64,000 nt of DNA from Paenibacillus sp. RC67 (GTDB taxonomy: Bacteria; Bacillota; Bacilli; Paenibacillales; NBRC-103111), in contig NZ_CP125098.1 in NCBI RefSeq assembly GCF_030020805.1, forward strand, positions 2,088,001-2,152,000, given 5' to 3'. The position numbers were made by a program, and so were the translations under genes. The notes under the pieces are model-generated. The model saw only the letters and a program-made list of their open reading frames with translations. It was not told the DNA's origin and did no database searches. Below are positions 45,427-54,704 of the stretch, one piece after another (positions within the stretch are counted from its first letter, which is position 1; each line of letters begins with the position of its first letter).

Positions 45427-46590
45427 ATGGATCGTCCTGTAATCGCTATCGTGTCACCGGGTTCGTTTGTTATTCCTTCAGCGGAGAGCAGCTCAGTGGA
45501 GCTTGTGATCGAACAGGTCGCCAAGCGATTGACGCAAGAAGTAGGTCCGGTTGTTTTTGGCAAAATAACCAAAGGATATCCCCGAAAAGAGGTTATCGAC
45601 GGGGTTCGCTATGTTAGGGTTGGAGCCACTTCTCAGCAATCCTATATCCGACAAGTGGCACGAAAGCTGGTTCATTACCGTCCTCAAGTGATTCAGGTTG
45701 AAAACCGGCCAAGATTCGTTCGGCATCTCCGTCGAATGTTTCCTAAGGCCAGGTTATGGCTTGTGCTTCATTCTCTTACATTCGTATCGAAGCCACATAT
45801 CGGCAAAGCGGAGCTGCGGGCTTGTTTGGCTGCGGCAGATAGAATCATCGTGAACAGCGAATTTATTAAGGAACAGATGATTCTCATGGTTCCTAAAACG
45901 AGGCGAAAGCTAATAGTAAATCATCTTGGGGTGGACATGGATAGCTTTGTATCGCGTTGGTCGTATGAGGGACTATCCGAACGTGAGGAAATGCTTCAGA
46001 GGCTAGGGCTGACCGGCAAAAAAATCATTTTATACGTAGGAAGGCTGATTGAAATCAAAGGAGTCCATCATTTGCTGCAAGCGATGCCGCAAATTGCCGC
46101 ACAAGTGCCTGATGCCATGCTGCTGGTTATTGGGAGTGCTCATTATGGTTCCGATCGAGTGACTGAGTATGTTCAAGACTTGTACCAATTGGGTAATGCG
46201 ATGCCTCAGCACGTTCGCTTCATACCCTATGTTCCTCATACCGAAATTTCATCCTGGTATCGCTTGGCTGACGTATTGGTCGTACCGTCGGATAACAAAG
46301 AAGCCTTTGGTCTTGTCAATGTAGAGGCAATGGCTGCAGGTGTGCCGGTAGTGGCAACGAGGGCTGGGGGGATGAAGGAAATCATTGAGCATGGGGAGAC
46401 TGGATATTTAATCGACGTTCCTTTATTAAGCAAGGAGCTTTCGTTATGGATTTGCACACTTTTGACCGATGATGATTTGTCTCAAAAGATGGGCGGCGCT
46501 AGTATTAACAGGGTGAAAGAAAGGTTTACATGGGATCATACGGCTCTTAGGTGGCTGGATGTATATCGAAAAACAAAAAAACTAAAATGA
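45427..46590 (+). CDS. Glycosyltransferase family 4
   Basis: Cytoplasmic glycosyltransferase of 387 residues with the GT-B fold. The N-terminal domain begins VIAIVSPGSFVIPSAESSSVE, and the C-terminal nucleotide-sugar domain shows IILYVGRLIEIKGVHHLLQAM and the signature EAFGLVNVEAMAAGVPVVAT. The overall pattern resembles CotSA-like spore coat glycosyltransferases of bacilli, and the neighbouring YheC/D and CotS-like genes support that role, but the donor and acceptor are unknown. The ribosome site is GGAGGAGGCGG. Confidence 0.88.
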   Translation: MDRPVIAIVSPGSFVIPSAESSSVELVIEQVAKRLTQEVGPVVFGKITKGYPRKEVIDGVRYVRVGATSQQSYIRQVARKLVHYRPQVIQVENRPRFVRHLRRMFPKARLWLVLHSLTFVSKPHIGKAELRACLAAADRIIVNSEFIKEQMILMVPKTRRKLIVNHLGVDMDSFVSRWSYEGLSEREEMLQRLGLTGKKIILYVGRLIEIKGVHHLLQAMPQIAAQVPDAMLLVIGSAHYGSDRVTEYVQDLYQLGNAMPQHVRFIPYVPHTEISSWYRLADVLVVPSDNKEAFGLVNVEAMAAGVPVVATRAGGMKEIIEHGETGYLIDVPLLSKELSLWICTLLTDDDLSQKMGGASINRVKERFTWDHTALRWLDVYRKTKKLK

Positions 46591-46769
46591 ATTTAAGTTA
46601 GAAATTAATTCATAGTATTCCGCTGAATAAAGAGGCTTATTCGGCCTTTTTTCTTTATAAATGAACTTATCTAGAAGAATAAATAACTTTTATGCTAAAG
46701 TTTATTCCAAAAAGATAATAAGTAGTTTATAATGAAGTTATAAAGGTTCGGACAGGGGGATGCTTCATC

Positions 46770-47420
46770 ATGAAAAGGGGAGAAAAAGGAAAGGCGTCTT
46801 TACTGTGGGAATTGTTTTGGTCCTTTTGTAAAATCAGTCCGATTACGTTCGGCGGCGGCTATGCGATGATTCCAGCCATAGAGAAAGAGATCGTAGAACA
46901 GCGCCAATGGATGGACGCTGACGAAATTAGCGGGGCATTATCTATTGCAGGTTCCGCACCTGGCGGAATTGGTGTGAATGCGGCAACACTCATCGGATAT
47001 CGATTGGCTGGGATTAAAGGCGCCATTGCAGCCGTTATGGGAATATCATTGCCTACGTTTGTCATTATGCTCATTTTAACTATAGGATATTCTGCAGTAC
47101 AAGATTCGAAGAAGGTAGCGGCTGCATTTGAAGGAATTCATGCAGCGGTGGTGGCGTTCATTGCAGTAGCCGGATGGCGGATGTGGAGATCTGCCGTTCA
47201 TGATAAGACGACACTCCTCATTATTTTGGGTGCGTTGGCTGCATTGATGTTCTCAGGCGTTCATCCGGCCATATTGCTGTTGATTGGAACGCTGGTAGGG
47301 GTCATTGCGTTTAAATGGAAGGAAAAACTTGGAGCCGTCGTGGCAGCAGATGCTAAAAAACAGGAAATCCCGACTCCCGCACCGGCAGCCGGTCAATATA
47401 TTTGGGGTGACGGAATATGA
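46770..47420 (+). CDS. Chromate transporter half (ChrA family, first subunit)
   Basis: Membrane protein of 216 residues with one CHR domain. The family signature is FGGGYAMIPAIEKEIVEQRQW near the N-terminus, followed by the SIAGSAPGGIGVNAATLIGYR stretch, about five hydrophobic segments, and a hydrophilic C-terminus. Such half-size proteins act in pairs; the second half follows 32 bp downstream. Known members export chromate, though the physiological anion of many bacterial ChrA pairs is uncertain. Confidence 0.88.
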   Translation: MKRGEKGKASLLWELFWSFCKISPITFGGGYAMIPAIEKEIVEQRQWMDADEISGALSIAGSAPGGIGVNAATLIGYRLAGIKGAIAAVMGISLPTFVIMLILTIGYSAVQDSKKVAAAFEGIHAAVVAFIAVAGWRMWRSAVHDKTTLLIILGALAALMFSGVHPAILLLIGTLVGVIAFKWKEKLGAVVAADAKKQEIPTPAPAAGQYIWGDGI

Positions 47421-47452
47421 TTGGACGGATTGCGGAAAGGGGGCAATAACAC

Positions 47453-47995
47453 ATGCTTCTTGCATTATTTTTTACATTTTTCAAAATAGGACTGGTTTCC
47501 TTCGGCGGCGGTTATGCCATTCTTTCTGTCATAGAGCATGAGGTTGTATTGAGTCATAGCTGGATGACTCCGGAGCGCTTTGCCGATGCGGTTTCGTTGG
47601 CGGGCATGTCACCAGGTCCAATCGCTACGAACAGCGCAGTGCTTGTAGGGTTCAATACGGCAGGGCTGCCCGGGGCTATCATATCCGTTATCGGAATGAT
47701 TCTTCCTTCTTTCCTTATTATTATTGTACTGGCCTTGTTCTTTTATAAAAAAGGAAATAACAGCTTTATGCAGACGATTTTTTACGGCTTGAAGCCGATG
47801 GTCGCAGCTATGGTTGTATTTGCAGCTTACCGCGTAGGGGTGAACGGACAAACGCTGCTTGGCCTTAACGGCCACACGCTGGCTCAAATCATTATTTTTG
47901 CGTTAGCGGTTATAGGTATCGTGAAATACCGGCTTCATCCTCTGGTGGTGCTATCCGTCTCGGCACTGATGGGAACGGCCTTTTTTTACCAATAA
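47453..47995 (+). CDS. Chromate transporter half (ChrA family, second subunit)
   Basis: A 180-residue CHR-domain membrane protein with the same signature, FGGGYAILSVIEHEVVLSHSW, and the LAGMSPGPIATNSAVLVGF stretch. With the previous gene it forms a bipartite transporter. ATG 47453 follows AAAGGGGG. A strong terminator lies at 48008. Confidence 0.9.
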   Translation: MLLALFFTFFKIGLVSFGGGYAILSVIEHEVVLSHSWMTPERFADAVSLAGMSPGPIATNSAVLVGFNTAGLPGAIISVIGMILPSFLIIIVLALFFYKKGNNSFMQTIFYGLKPMVAAMVVFAAYRVGVNGQTLLGLNGHTLAQIIIFALAVIGIVKYRLHPLVVLSVSALMGTAFFYQ

Positions 47996-48007
47996 ATAGA
48001 TTGAAAG

Positions 48008-48050
48008 AAGAGCTTTGCATGGTTAAAACCGTGCAAGCTCTTTTTTTTAT
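48008..48050 (+). terminator. Terminator of the chromate transporter pair
   Basis: A stem starting AAGAGCT (48008-48014) pairs with AGCTCTT (48036-48042), continued by GCATGGTT/AACCGTGC with one bulge and one wobble, and followed by eight T. Confidence 0.9.
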
Positions 48051-48151
48051 TCACAATATTTCCGTGACATTCGTTTCATTATAGTCTGCTGCCCGTTGCT
48101 GTCTATTTATACCGGAATAAAATAACGTATAAATGCCTGTATAGATTTGGA

Positions 48152-49168
48152 GTGAACACGAACAACATGATGATACGTATGGGGAAAACGTTTAGAAAGC
48201 TGGCACGAAGCTATGATTTACAGTTGAAGAACATCGAATCTTATGATTCGGTTTACAAGAAGAACGTTGCTTTTCGAGCGGAAACGGATCAGGGAGATTA
48301 CTTGATTAAACCTTACGTAAAGCCTTTTCTTGAGCCTACTCGGCATTTGAGGCAGCTGACGAAAAGCATAGAGCATTTGATGGCTCTTGGCTACCCGCAA
48401 ATGCCTAAGTGGAGGTTAACTAAAAGAGGCAAAATATGGAAGATTTATAAAGGCAAAAGGTATTATGTAACGCAATGGGTGCAAGGAAGAGAATTGCAAA
48501 GCGAGCGGGATTACGAGGAATTGGGCAATTCAGTAGCCCATCTTCATTCGCTGACCAAAGGATTACCCGGTGGAGACCTTACTCTCAGCAGCACACGTGC
48601 GCGTATTAGACTTTTGAAGTTACACTACCAACATTTTCAGCAGCAATTGAAGCCGTGTCAGCAGAGACCAGATCCTATTGGCAGATGGTTTAGGAGGCAC
48701 GGGGAACAGTGTGCGGAATTAGCCGAAGAAGCGTGGTACCGCATTCGTAAGCATGATATGAAGCCTTTATGGCGAGAGGAGCGTGCTGCTCCGTCTATAG
48801 TGCATGGAGATATAACAGTGCCGAATGTTATTATTTGCCCGGATGGATTGTACTTGGTGGATTGGGATCGCTCGGGCTGGGGATCGACTTACGAGGAACT
48901 AGTCAAGCTGCTGCTGAATACGACGAATTATCAACAGGATAAGATGAAAGCTGTTCTTAGTGGTTATGAATTCATTAAACCGCTGCAGCCGATTGAACGC
49001 ATATTGATTGGCGCGTTATACAGGGTGCCTCGTGAGGCTCTGTACGTTGTCCAAAGAATTACAAAAGGTAAATCATCAGGTTCCTTCAAAATATTAAAGG
49101 AAACCTGGAAGGAACGACTGGAAGCGATTCGCTGGATCGACCAATGGGTGGCTGACAAAAACAGGTGA
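48152..49168 (+). CDS. CotS-like spore coat kinase-fold protein, first copy
   Basis: A 338-residue protein of the aminoglycoside-phosphotransferase/CotS superfamily. The kinase-like motifs are IVHGDITVPNVIICPDG (catalytic HGD and downstream Asn) and LYLVDWDRSGWGSTYEEL (the metal-binding DxD). CotS-type proteins are found in the spore coat of bacilli; whether they act as kinases is not settled. The start is uncertain: GTG 48152 has its Shine-Dalgarno (TTGGAG) almost on it, so ATG 48167 or 48170 may be used. The second copy starts 15 bp after the stop. Confidence 0.83.
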   Translation: MNTNNMMIRMGKTFRKLARSYDLQLKNIESYDSVYKKNVAFRAETDQGDYLIKPYVKPFLEPTRHLRQLTKSIEHLMALGYPQMPKWRLTKRGKIWKIYKGKRYYVTQWVQGRELQSERDYEELGNSVAHLHSLTKGLPGGDLTLSSTRARIRLLKLHYQHFQQQLKPCQQRPDPIGRWFRRHGEQCAELAEEAWYRIRKHDMKPLWREERAAPSIVHGDITVPNVIICPDGLYLVDWDRSGWGSTYEELVKLLLNTTNYQQDKMKAVLSGYEFIKPLQPIERILIGALYRVPREALYVVQRITKGKSSGSFKILKETWKERLEAIRWIDQWVADKNR

Positions 49169-49183
49169 AAGGAAGAAAACGGC

Positions 49184-50086
49184 ATGTCCTTTTGGCGGGA
49201 GCTGGAGGCAAGGTACGGAATCCAAATTGTGAAAAAGTACAAAATCCGCGACGTGTACCATTTAAAAACGATGTCTCATGGACATCTTTGTTTAAAATTT
49301 TATGAGATTCCTGAAGACGAGCTGCGTTTTATTAGTCAGGTTTTCCTCCAATTATCAGCGGCGGGATTCGAAAAAAGCCCTACATTGCTTTCAACACTAG
49401 ATCAAGCATTTTGGATAGCAAGGGGTTCTGCTTATGGTATGATAACCAATTGGGCTGTTGGCAGACAGCCTGATTTAACATCCAGATCCGATTTCAAAAA
49501 GACGGTACGTACTTTAGCAAAGTTTCACAGGGTTTCGATAGGATTTCCGGAGGGAGAAGTGCCAGAAGCAAGAGTCCGATATAGCAAAATGGGTGAACAA
49601 ATTGCAGAGTATAAAGAGGTACTACTTCCTTACAAAGGGTTGGAACGGTTGACGTCGATTTGTGACATTGTATTATCTGATTTGCAGCAGCCTGGGATTG
49701 TTAAAGGAATTGAGAAGGAGCAGTCGCTGCGAACGTTCGTTCACGGAGATTACAACTACCCTAATTTGGTGAAAAATAGTGCGGGTAAAATTCAAATGAT
49801 CGATTTTGAAAATACCTCACTGCATATTCGGGTGCAGGATTTGGCGCATTTATTGCATAGAAATTTTCCTTGGCAGGGGGAAACGATGATCCGGTGGGTC
49901 GAGTATTATGACAGTAAACGGACATTATCGAAGGGAGAAAAGCTGCTGCTTCGACTGTTGCTGCTCGTTCCTTATCCTGTTGTAAGGTCACTGCGTCGAA
50001 ATAAACATTTAAACCGATTGGATCCGCCGTTGCCGTCGGCTGAGCAATTCAGACAATACGTTCATGATTTAAAAGACTTGCTGTAG
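49184..50086 (+). CDS. CotS-like spore coat kinase-fold protein, second copy
   Basis: A 300-residue paralogue of the upstream gene. It carries the phosphotransferase motif FVHGDYNYPNLVKNSAG and the metal site IQMIDFENTSLHIRVQDLAHLL. Start ATG 49184 follows GAAAGGAAG. The close spacing implies one transcript and perhaps a heteromeric pair. Similar pairs are common in Paenibacillus coat loci, from memory. The terminator at 50089 closes the operon. Confidence 0.83.
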   Translation: MSFWRELEARYGIQIVKKYKIRDVYHLKTMSHGHLCLKFYEIPEDELRFISQVFLQLSAAGFEKSPTLLSTLDQAFWIARGSAYGMITNWAVGRQPDLTSRSDFKKTVRTLAKFHRVSIGFPEGEVPEARVRYSKMGEQIAEYKEVLLPYKGLERLTSICDIVLSDLQQPGIVKGIEKEQSLRTFVHGDYNYPNLVKNSAGKIQMIDFENTSLHIRVQDLAHLLHRNFPWQGETMIRWVEYYDSKRTLSKGEKLLLRLLLLVPYPVVRSLRRNKHLNRLDPPLPSAEQFRQYVHDLKDLL

Positions 50087-50088
50087 GG

Positions 50089-50116
50089 ACGCTCGATGTT
50101 AGTTCGAGCGTTTTTT
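50089..50116 (+). terminator. Terminator of the CotS-like pair
   Basis: ACGCTCGA (50089-50096) and TCGAGCGT (50104-50111) with a 7-base loop, followed by a run of T. Confidence 0.92.
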
Positions 50117-50177
50117 GGCTTGTGAGCACATCATTCTGACGTTTGAATAACGGCTGCATCATTTTCCGCATGTTCAT

Positions 50178-50206
50178 AAATATTTGGATTAAGATGGTAA
50201 TACAAT
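50178..50206 (+). promoter_or_regulatory. Sigma-E-like promoter of the MurE-MurF pair
   Basis: AAATATT (50178-50184), a 14-bp spacer and AATACAAT (50199-50206) closely follow the mother-cell sigma-E pattern (-35 kMATATT, -10 CATACAnT, spacing 14-15), with one mismatch in each box. It lies about 31 bp upstream of the start codon. Confidence 0.5.
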
Positions 50207-50236
50207 GTGGTATTCCATCTATGGGAGGCATAGAAG

Positions 50237-51733
50237 ATGCAGTTAAAAGAGTTAACGGATCATTTACTTGACGTCCTTCATATTGAAGGAGATAGCACGG
50301 TCTGGATTTCCGGTATCCAAATGGATTCAAGACGAGTTAGTCCGGGAGAAATCTTCGTTTGCATTCCTGGAATCGATGGTATTTTGGAGGACCGCCACCC
50401 GTATGCCCAGGATGCTGTATCCAAAGGAGCGGCGGCGCTTGTTGTGGAGAGGGAGGTGGAAGCAGATGAAGCCATCCCCCGAGTGTATGTGAAAGATGCG
50501 CGATATGCTTTGGCTACCTTATCGGCGCGTTATTATGGCTACCCAAGCAGCCGCATGAAAGTAATAGGAATTACGGGAACGAACGGCAAGACAACGACTA
50601 GCTATCTGATCGATCACTTGCTCCGACATCAAGGCTTAACAACAGGTTTAATGGGAAGTATAGTGACTCGAATCGGGAATGAAGATTTGTCTTTCGCAAT
50701 CAATACTCAGGATCCTCCCGATTTGCAGCGTAACTTTCGTAAGATGGCCGACCTGCTTACGGATTATTGCGTGATGGAAGTGAGCTCTCAAGGGCTGGAT
50801 ATGGGCAGAGTGATTGGGACACGTTTCCGTACAGCTGTTTTTACAAATTTGACCCAGGATCACTTGGATTACCATCTTACGATGGATGCTTATAGGGAGG
50901 TCAAAGGAAGGTTATTCGCTAGGCTTGGTAACGCTTCTGACACTGAAGCGGCGTTCGCGGTGCTTAATGCGGATGACGAGGCTTCAGAGTATTTTCGCAG
51001 ACAGACTGCCGCTCAGGTGATTACATACGGAATAAAGCAGGAAGCTGATGTGACGGCAAGCCATATACGGTTGACGGCCAAAGGGACGGAATGTGTAGTT
51101 TCTTTTCGCGGGCAAAGAGAGAAGGTTCTACTACCTTTAGTCGGACTATTTAATTTATATAATATGCTGGCCGCGTTTGCTTCTCTATTAGTAGAAAGAA
51201 TCCCTCTTCAATCGTTGGCTGAAGGTATTGAGAATATGAAGTCTGTAAGAGGACGGATGGAGGCGGTTAACGCGGGGCAAGATTTCTCCGTATTGATCGA
51301 CTATGCGCATACGCCAGATGGGTTGGAGGAAGCGTTGAAAACCATTAAAGAGTTTACTCGCGGCAGATTGATTGTTGTATTCGGCTGCGGAGGCGATAGA
51401 GACCGAACCAAACGTCCTGTCATGGGATCTATTGCTGCACAGTATTGTGACAGAGTCTTCTTAACTTCAGATAATCCGAGGCATGAGAATCCGGATACCA
51501 TTATGCTGGATATTCGGAAGGGAATGCAGCAAGTCGGATACGCTGAGGACCGCTGCGAGATGATTTCAGACAGGAAAGATGGAATTCGCCGAGCTATTCA
51601 ATGTGCTGCTTCCGATGACGTCGTCGTCATTGCAGGAAAAGGACATGAAACCTATCAAATAATCGGTGGTGTCAGTTATCCATTTGATGACCGCCAAGTG
51701 GTTTTGGAAGCGCTGGCTGAGAAAGGCGTGTAA
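50237..51733 (+). CDS. murE: MurE-type UDP-MurNAc-tripeptide synthetase (stand-alone paralogue)
   Basis: Cytoplasmic ATP-dependent ligase adding the third amino acid to the peptidoglycan precursor UDP-MurNAc-dipeptide. The 498-residue protein has the three Mur domains: an N-terminal substrate domain, the ATPase site GITGTNGKTTTSYLIDHLL (about residue 110), and a C-terminal domain with SDNPRHENP; DNPR in this place is the known mark for meso-diaminopimelate. The ribosome site GGGAGG is good. It is not in a dcw cell-division cluster but paired with a MurF-type gene, 26 bp downstream, behind a sigma-E-like promoter, so it may serve spore cortex synthesis. Gene symbol is by family. Confidence 0.88.
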   Translation: MQLKELTDHLLDVLHIEGDSTVWISGIQMDSRRVSPGEIFVCIPGIDGILEDRHPYAQDAVSKGAAALVVEREVEADEAIPRVYVKDARYALATLSARYYGYPSSRMKVIGITGTNGKTTTSYLIDHLLRHQGLTTGLMGSIVTRIGNEDLSFAINTQDPPDLQRNFRKMADLLTDYCVMEVSSQGLDMGRVIGTRFRTAVFTNLTQDHLDYHLTMDAYREVKGRLFARLGNASDTEAAFAVLNADDEASEYFRRQTAAQVITYGIKQEADVTASHIRLTAKGTECVVSFRGQREKVLLPLVGLFNLYNMLAAFASLLVERIPLQSLAEGIENMKSVRGRMEAVNAGQDFSVLIDYAHTPDGLEEALKTIKEFTRGRLIVVFGCGGDRDRTKRPVMGSIAAQYCDRVFLTSDNPRHENPDTIMLDIRKGMQQVGYAEDRCEMISDRKDGIRRAIQCAASDDVVVIAGKGHETYQIIGGVSYPFDDRQVVLEALAEKGV

Positions 51734-51759
51734 ATATTGAACGTTAAGGAGGTCAGGGC

Positions 51760-53142
51760 ATGATTCATCGAAAGTTAAATGAGATAGAAAGGATGACGCA
51801 GGGATGGGGATTATTGGAGGAGCACTGGGATCTGGAGATCTATGGTGTATCAATCGATTCCCGTACCTTGCGGCCCGGCAGCTTGTTTACCCCAATTATA
51901 AGAGAGAAGGATGGCCACCATTATATTCACAATGCAATAGTCAATGGAGCTGCGGCTTGCCTGTGGCAAAACGACCATGGGAATCCGCCAGTGGGTATTC
52001 CTGTCATTTATGTTGAAAATACGTTCGATGCTTTGCATCGACTGGCTGGAGAGTACCGCCGTCAGCTTAAGGTGAGAACAGTAGGGATAACAGGCAGCAA
52101 TGGCAAAACGACAACGAAGGATTGGACGTCCTCGCTCCTAGCTACTACTTATAAAGTCCAATACTCGGAAGGAAATATGAATAATCATTTCGGAGTTCCG
52201 CTTACTCTGCTGGACCTGAAGGAAGATACGGAAATTGCCGTACTTGAAATGGGGATGAGCGGGCTGGGTGAAATCGATCAGCTATCCCGGCTTGGCCGCC
52301 CGGAGGTTGCCGTCATTACGTTAATAGGTGAGTCGCACTTAGCGGAGCTAGGTTCGAGAGAAGCTATCATTCAGGCTAAGCTGGAAATATGTAATGGAAT
52401 GGAAGCTGCGGGTACGCTGATTATCAATGGGGATGATCCCATGCTTGAGGATGCTGTTAAGCATAAATTGTTAAACCAAACGATTAGAACCATTCGGTTC
52501 GGCACAGCTGCTCAGAACGATTATTATCCGCTCTCGGTGTCGCTAGGATCACAAGAGACGCATTTTACTTGTCATCCGCGCCCTGAAATCCATTATTCGC
52601 TTGGATTATCGGGAAAGCATTACGTATCCAATGCGCTTGCAGCTCTTGCTGTTGCCGATTATTTCGGTGTCCCAGCTGAGAAAACGGAGAAAGGCTTGCG
52701 AGAAGCGATTTTATCCGGAATGCGCATGGAAGTGTCAAGCAGTGGTAGCGGATTCACTTGGATTAACGATTCGTTCAATGCCAGTCCCACTTCCGTTAAG
52801 GCGGCATTAGCTTTTTTTCAAGAGCTGGAAGGGTATAGGAACAAACTATTGGTTCTTGGCGATATGCTGAATCTGGGTGACAAGGAGATAGAATACCATC
52901 GTCAGATTGGAGAGCTGCTGAATGCTGAAGCTGTGGATTACGTGCTTACTTTAGGGCGATTATCGGCGGAGATTGCGCAGGTCGCCTCCAGAACATTTCC
53001 ATTGGGCCATGTCAGAGCTTATGAGCATAAGGAGGAATTGGCGAAAGATATCCGCTCATTAGCTGGACCTGGGGATGTGGTATTCATTAAAGGTTCTCGC
53101 GGCATGATGATGGAACAATTAATTCCGATGGTAGGCGGATAA
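51760..53142 (+). CDS. murF: MurF-type UDP-MurNAc-tripeptide-D-alanyl-D-alanine ligase (stand-alone paralogue)
   Basis: Ligase that adds D-Ala-D-Ala to the UDP-MurNAc-tripeptide made by the MurE step. The 460-residue protein has the N-terminal substrate domain, the ATPase motif GITGSNGKTTTKDWTSSLL, the YSEGNMNNHFGVPLTLL stretch typical of MurF, and WINDSFNASPTSVKAAL in the C-terminal half. The start ATG 51760 follows AAGGAGG. Co-transcription with the MurE-type gene is likely. It may supply precursors in the mother cell, but a role in vegetative growth is not excluded. Confidence 0.88.
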   Translation: MIHRKLNEIERMTQGWGLLEEHWDLEIYGVSIDSRTLRPGSLFTPIIREKDGHHYIHNAIVNGAAACLWQNDHGNPPVGIPVIYVENTFDALHRLAGEYRRQLKVRTVGITGSNGKTTTKDWTSSLLATTYKVQYSEGNMNNHFGVPLTLLDLKEDTEIAVLEMGMSGLGEIDQLSRLGRPEVAVITLIGESHLAELGSREAIIQAKLEICNGMEAAGTLIINGDDPMLEDAVKHKLLNQTIRTIRFGTAAQNDYYPLSVSLGSQETHFTCHPRPEIHYSLGLSGKHYVSNALAALAVADYFGVPAEKTEKGLREAILSGMRMEVSSSGSGFTWINDSFNASPTSVKAALAFFQELEGYRNKLLVLGDMLNLGDKEIEYHRQIGELLNAEAVDYVLTLGRLSAEIAQVASRTFPLGHVRAYEHKEELAKDIRSLAGPGDVVFIKGSRGMMMEQLIPMVGG

Positions 53143-53211
53143 TATGGCTAGATTAGCCTAATTTATAGAAAAAAGTGATTGGGTTAGAGCCTATTTTTAC
53201 ATAAGGTAATG

Positions 53212-53239
53212 ACTTCCTTCTAGGTGAATGCATATGTTA
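53212..53239 (+). promoter_or_regulatory. Sigma-K-like promoter of the decapeptide-repeat protein
   Basis: AC (53212-53213), a 17-bp spacer and CATATGTTA (53231-53239) match the mother-cell late sigma-K pattern AC-N16/17-CATAnnnTA exactly. Another CATAnnnTA (CATAAGGTA) lies at 53200 but has no AC at the right distance. The site is about 75 bp before the start codon. Confidence 0.5.
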
Positions 53240-53315
53240 CAAAAGACTACAATATGGTCCACAGTCTATTGTAAAAGCAATTCACAGGTGAACCATCACG
53301 GGGAGGAAGTGCAAA

Positions 53316-54704
53316 ATGAAGAAACGCAGCGGCCGTAATGTCGCCAAAATCACCCCGCTAGGCGGCAGGCGGAGCGATCAGTTTAATGAACTGAAATGGC
53401 TGGACGAGGTTCAAACTAGAGATAAGGTAGTTAAACCCAACCGGGATGAAACCGGAGATGTGACTATTAGTCATTTAACATTACAGGAGAAAGATGAGAC
53501 TGACGCTCATTCAGAGAAGCTAGAGAAGGAGACGGAGTCTGGGGATATCCCTCCTGAAATTGTTGTGAGAGGCGAGCAGAAGCCTAAAGAAGCAGTGGTG
53601 AAACCGTCAACGGTTCTTAAAAACATCATGGTCCAACCTATGCTGCAGCAGAGAAAACAAGCATCTCCCAGCAGTCCTGTCGTTTATACAGACGATCTTG
53701 CTGATGAAGCCGTCACACAGGAGAAAATTGCCCGCAACGCGGTTGATAGCAGCAAAATCAAGCGCGGTGCAATAACGCAAGAACAGCTTGCAGACTATGC
53801 TGTGAGTGCATCAAAGCTTGGAGATCGCAGCGTGACACAACAAAAGCTTGGTGTGAGATCCGTTACAGAGGAGCACATTGCTCCATTCGCCATTTCGGGA
53901 GATAAAATCCAAGAAAGAGCAATTAGCGGCGAGAAGCTGCAGGATAACAGCATTACCTCCGACAAGTTGGCTGATAAAACGATCGATGCAATAAAAATAG
54001 CTGAAAGGTCTATTCATACCAAACATTTGGCTGAGGAAGCGATTACGGGGGAATTGATTCTCAATCAATCCATCACCTCCGAAAAGATCAAAAGCGGAGC
54101 GATTCAGACGACGAATTTGGCCAATTATATCGTAAATACGGCCAAACTTGCAGATTTATCCGTCACAACGGAGAAGCTTCGCGATCAATCCGTCACTGCT
54201 GGCAAAATAGCCGATGGCGAGATCGGTTCGCTGAAGCTTGGAAATCAATCAGTAACGGAGGAGAAGATCGCTCCTTGGAGTATAACAAGAGAACATTTGC
54301 AATCCTCTGTCATCTTGCATGAGCACTTGTCTAGCGAAATTGTTCACAGCGGCAATATTGCCGCTAAACAAGTGACGTCAGAGCATTTAGCTCCGGAGTC
54401 TGTATTCAACGAACATCTGCAGGACGGTGCCGTCAGCTCAGAGAAGTTGGGTAAACAGGTGATTGCAGGTGCACATGTTCAAGATATAACGATTGAAGGA
54501 AGGCATTTGCAGTCAAAAAGCATAGAGTCCCGCCATTTGCTGGACGGTTCGGTAACGGCTGCCAAGCTGGCGGAACATAGCGTAGGGACGCAGCAGCTTT
54601 GCGACGGTTCGATCCATACTTTAAAGCTGATTGATGCGGCAGTCACATCCACAAAGATCGCCAAAAGATCGGTAGCCTCCGAGCATTTGTCAGGGGGGCA
54701 GTGA
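53316..54704 (+). CDS. Decapeptide-repeat fibre protein, N-terminal part (frame ends at a G6 tract)
   Basis: A 462-residue protein with a charged N-terminal segment of about 130 residues (starting MKKRSGRNVAKITPLGGRR, no signal peptide) and then 33 full tandem 10-residue units of the form x-x-[AS]-[VI]-x-[ST]-x-[KEH]-[LI]-x. The reading frame stops with TGA at 54702, directly after GGGGGG (54693-54698). Reading the last G twice (-1 shift) continues into the next frame with the next decapeptide GGAVRSSHLA exactly in register, so this is very probably the front of one long protein spanning 53316-58162. The ribosome site is GGGGAGG. No signal peptide is needed if the mother cell makes it during sporulation. 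Confidence 0.8.
   Translation: MKKRSGRNVAKITPLGGRRSDQFNELKWLDEVQTRDKVVKPNRDETGDVTISHLTLQEKDETDAHSEKLEKETESGDIPPEIVVRGEQKPKEAVVKPSTVLKNIMVQPMLQQRKQASPSSPVVYTDDLADEAVTQEKIARNAVDSSKIKRGAITQEQLADYAVSASKLGDRSVTQQKLGVRSVTEEHIAPFAISGDKIQERAISGEKLQDNSITSDKLADKTIDAIKIAERSIHTKHLAEEAITGELILNQSITSEKIKSGAIQTTNLANYIVNTAKLADLSVTTEKLRDQSVTAGKIADGEIGSLKLGNQSVTEEKIAPWSITREHLQSSVILHEHLSSEIVHSGNIAAKQVTSEHLAPESVFNEHLQDGAVSSEKLGKQVIAGAHVQDITIEGRHLQSKSIESRHLLDGSVTAAKLAEHSVGTQQLCDGSIHTLKLIDAAVTSTKIAKRSVASEHLSGGQ
54693..54704 (+). other. Slippery G6 tract joining the two halves of the repeat protein
   Basis: In-frame codons TCA GGG GGG CAG TGA. A -1 slip on the two GGG codons, or one additional G in the DNA or mRNA, gives TCA GGG GGG GCA GTG and bypasses the stop. 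Possible mechanisms are programmed frameshifting, transcriptional slippage, phase variation, or an error in this sequence. Confidence 0.6.
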
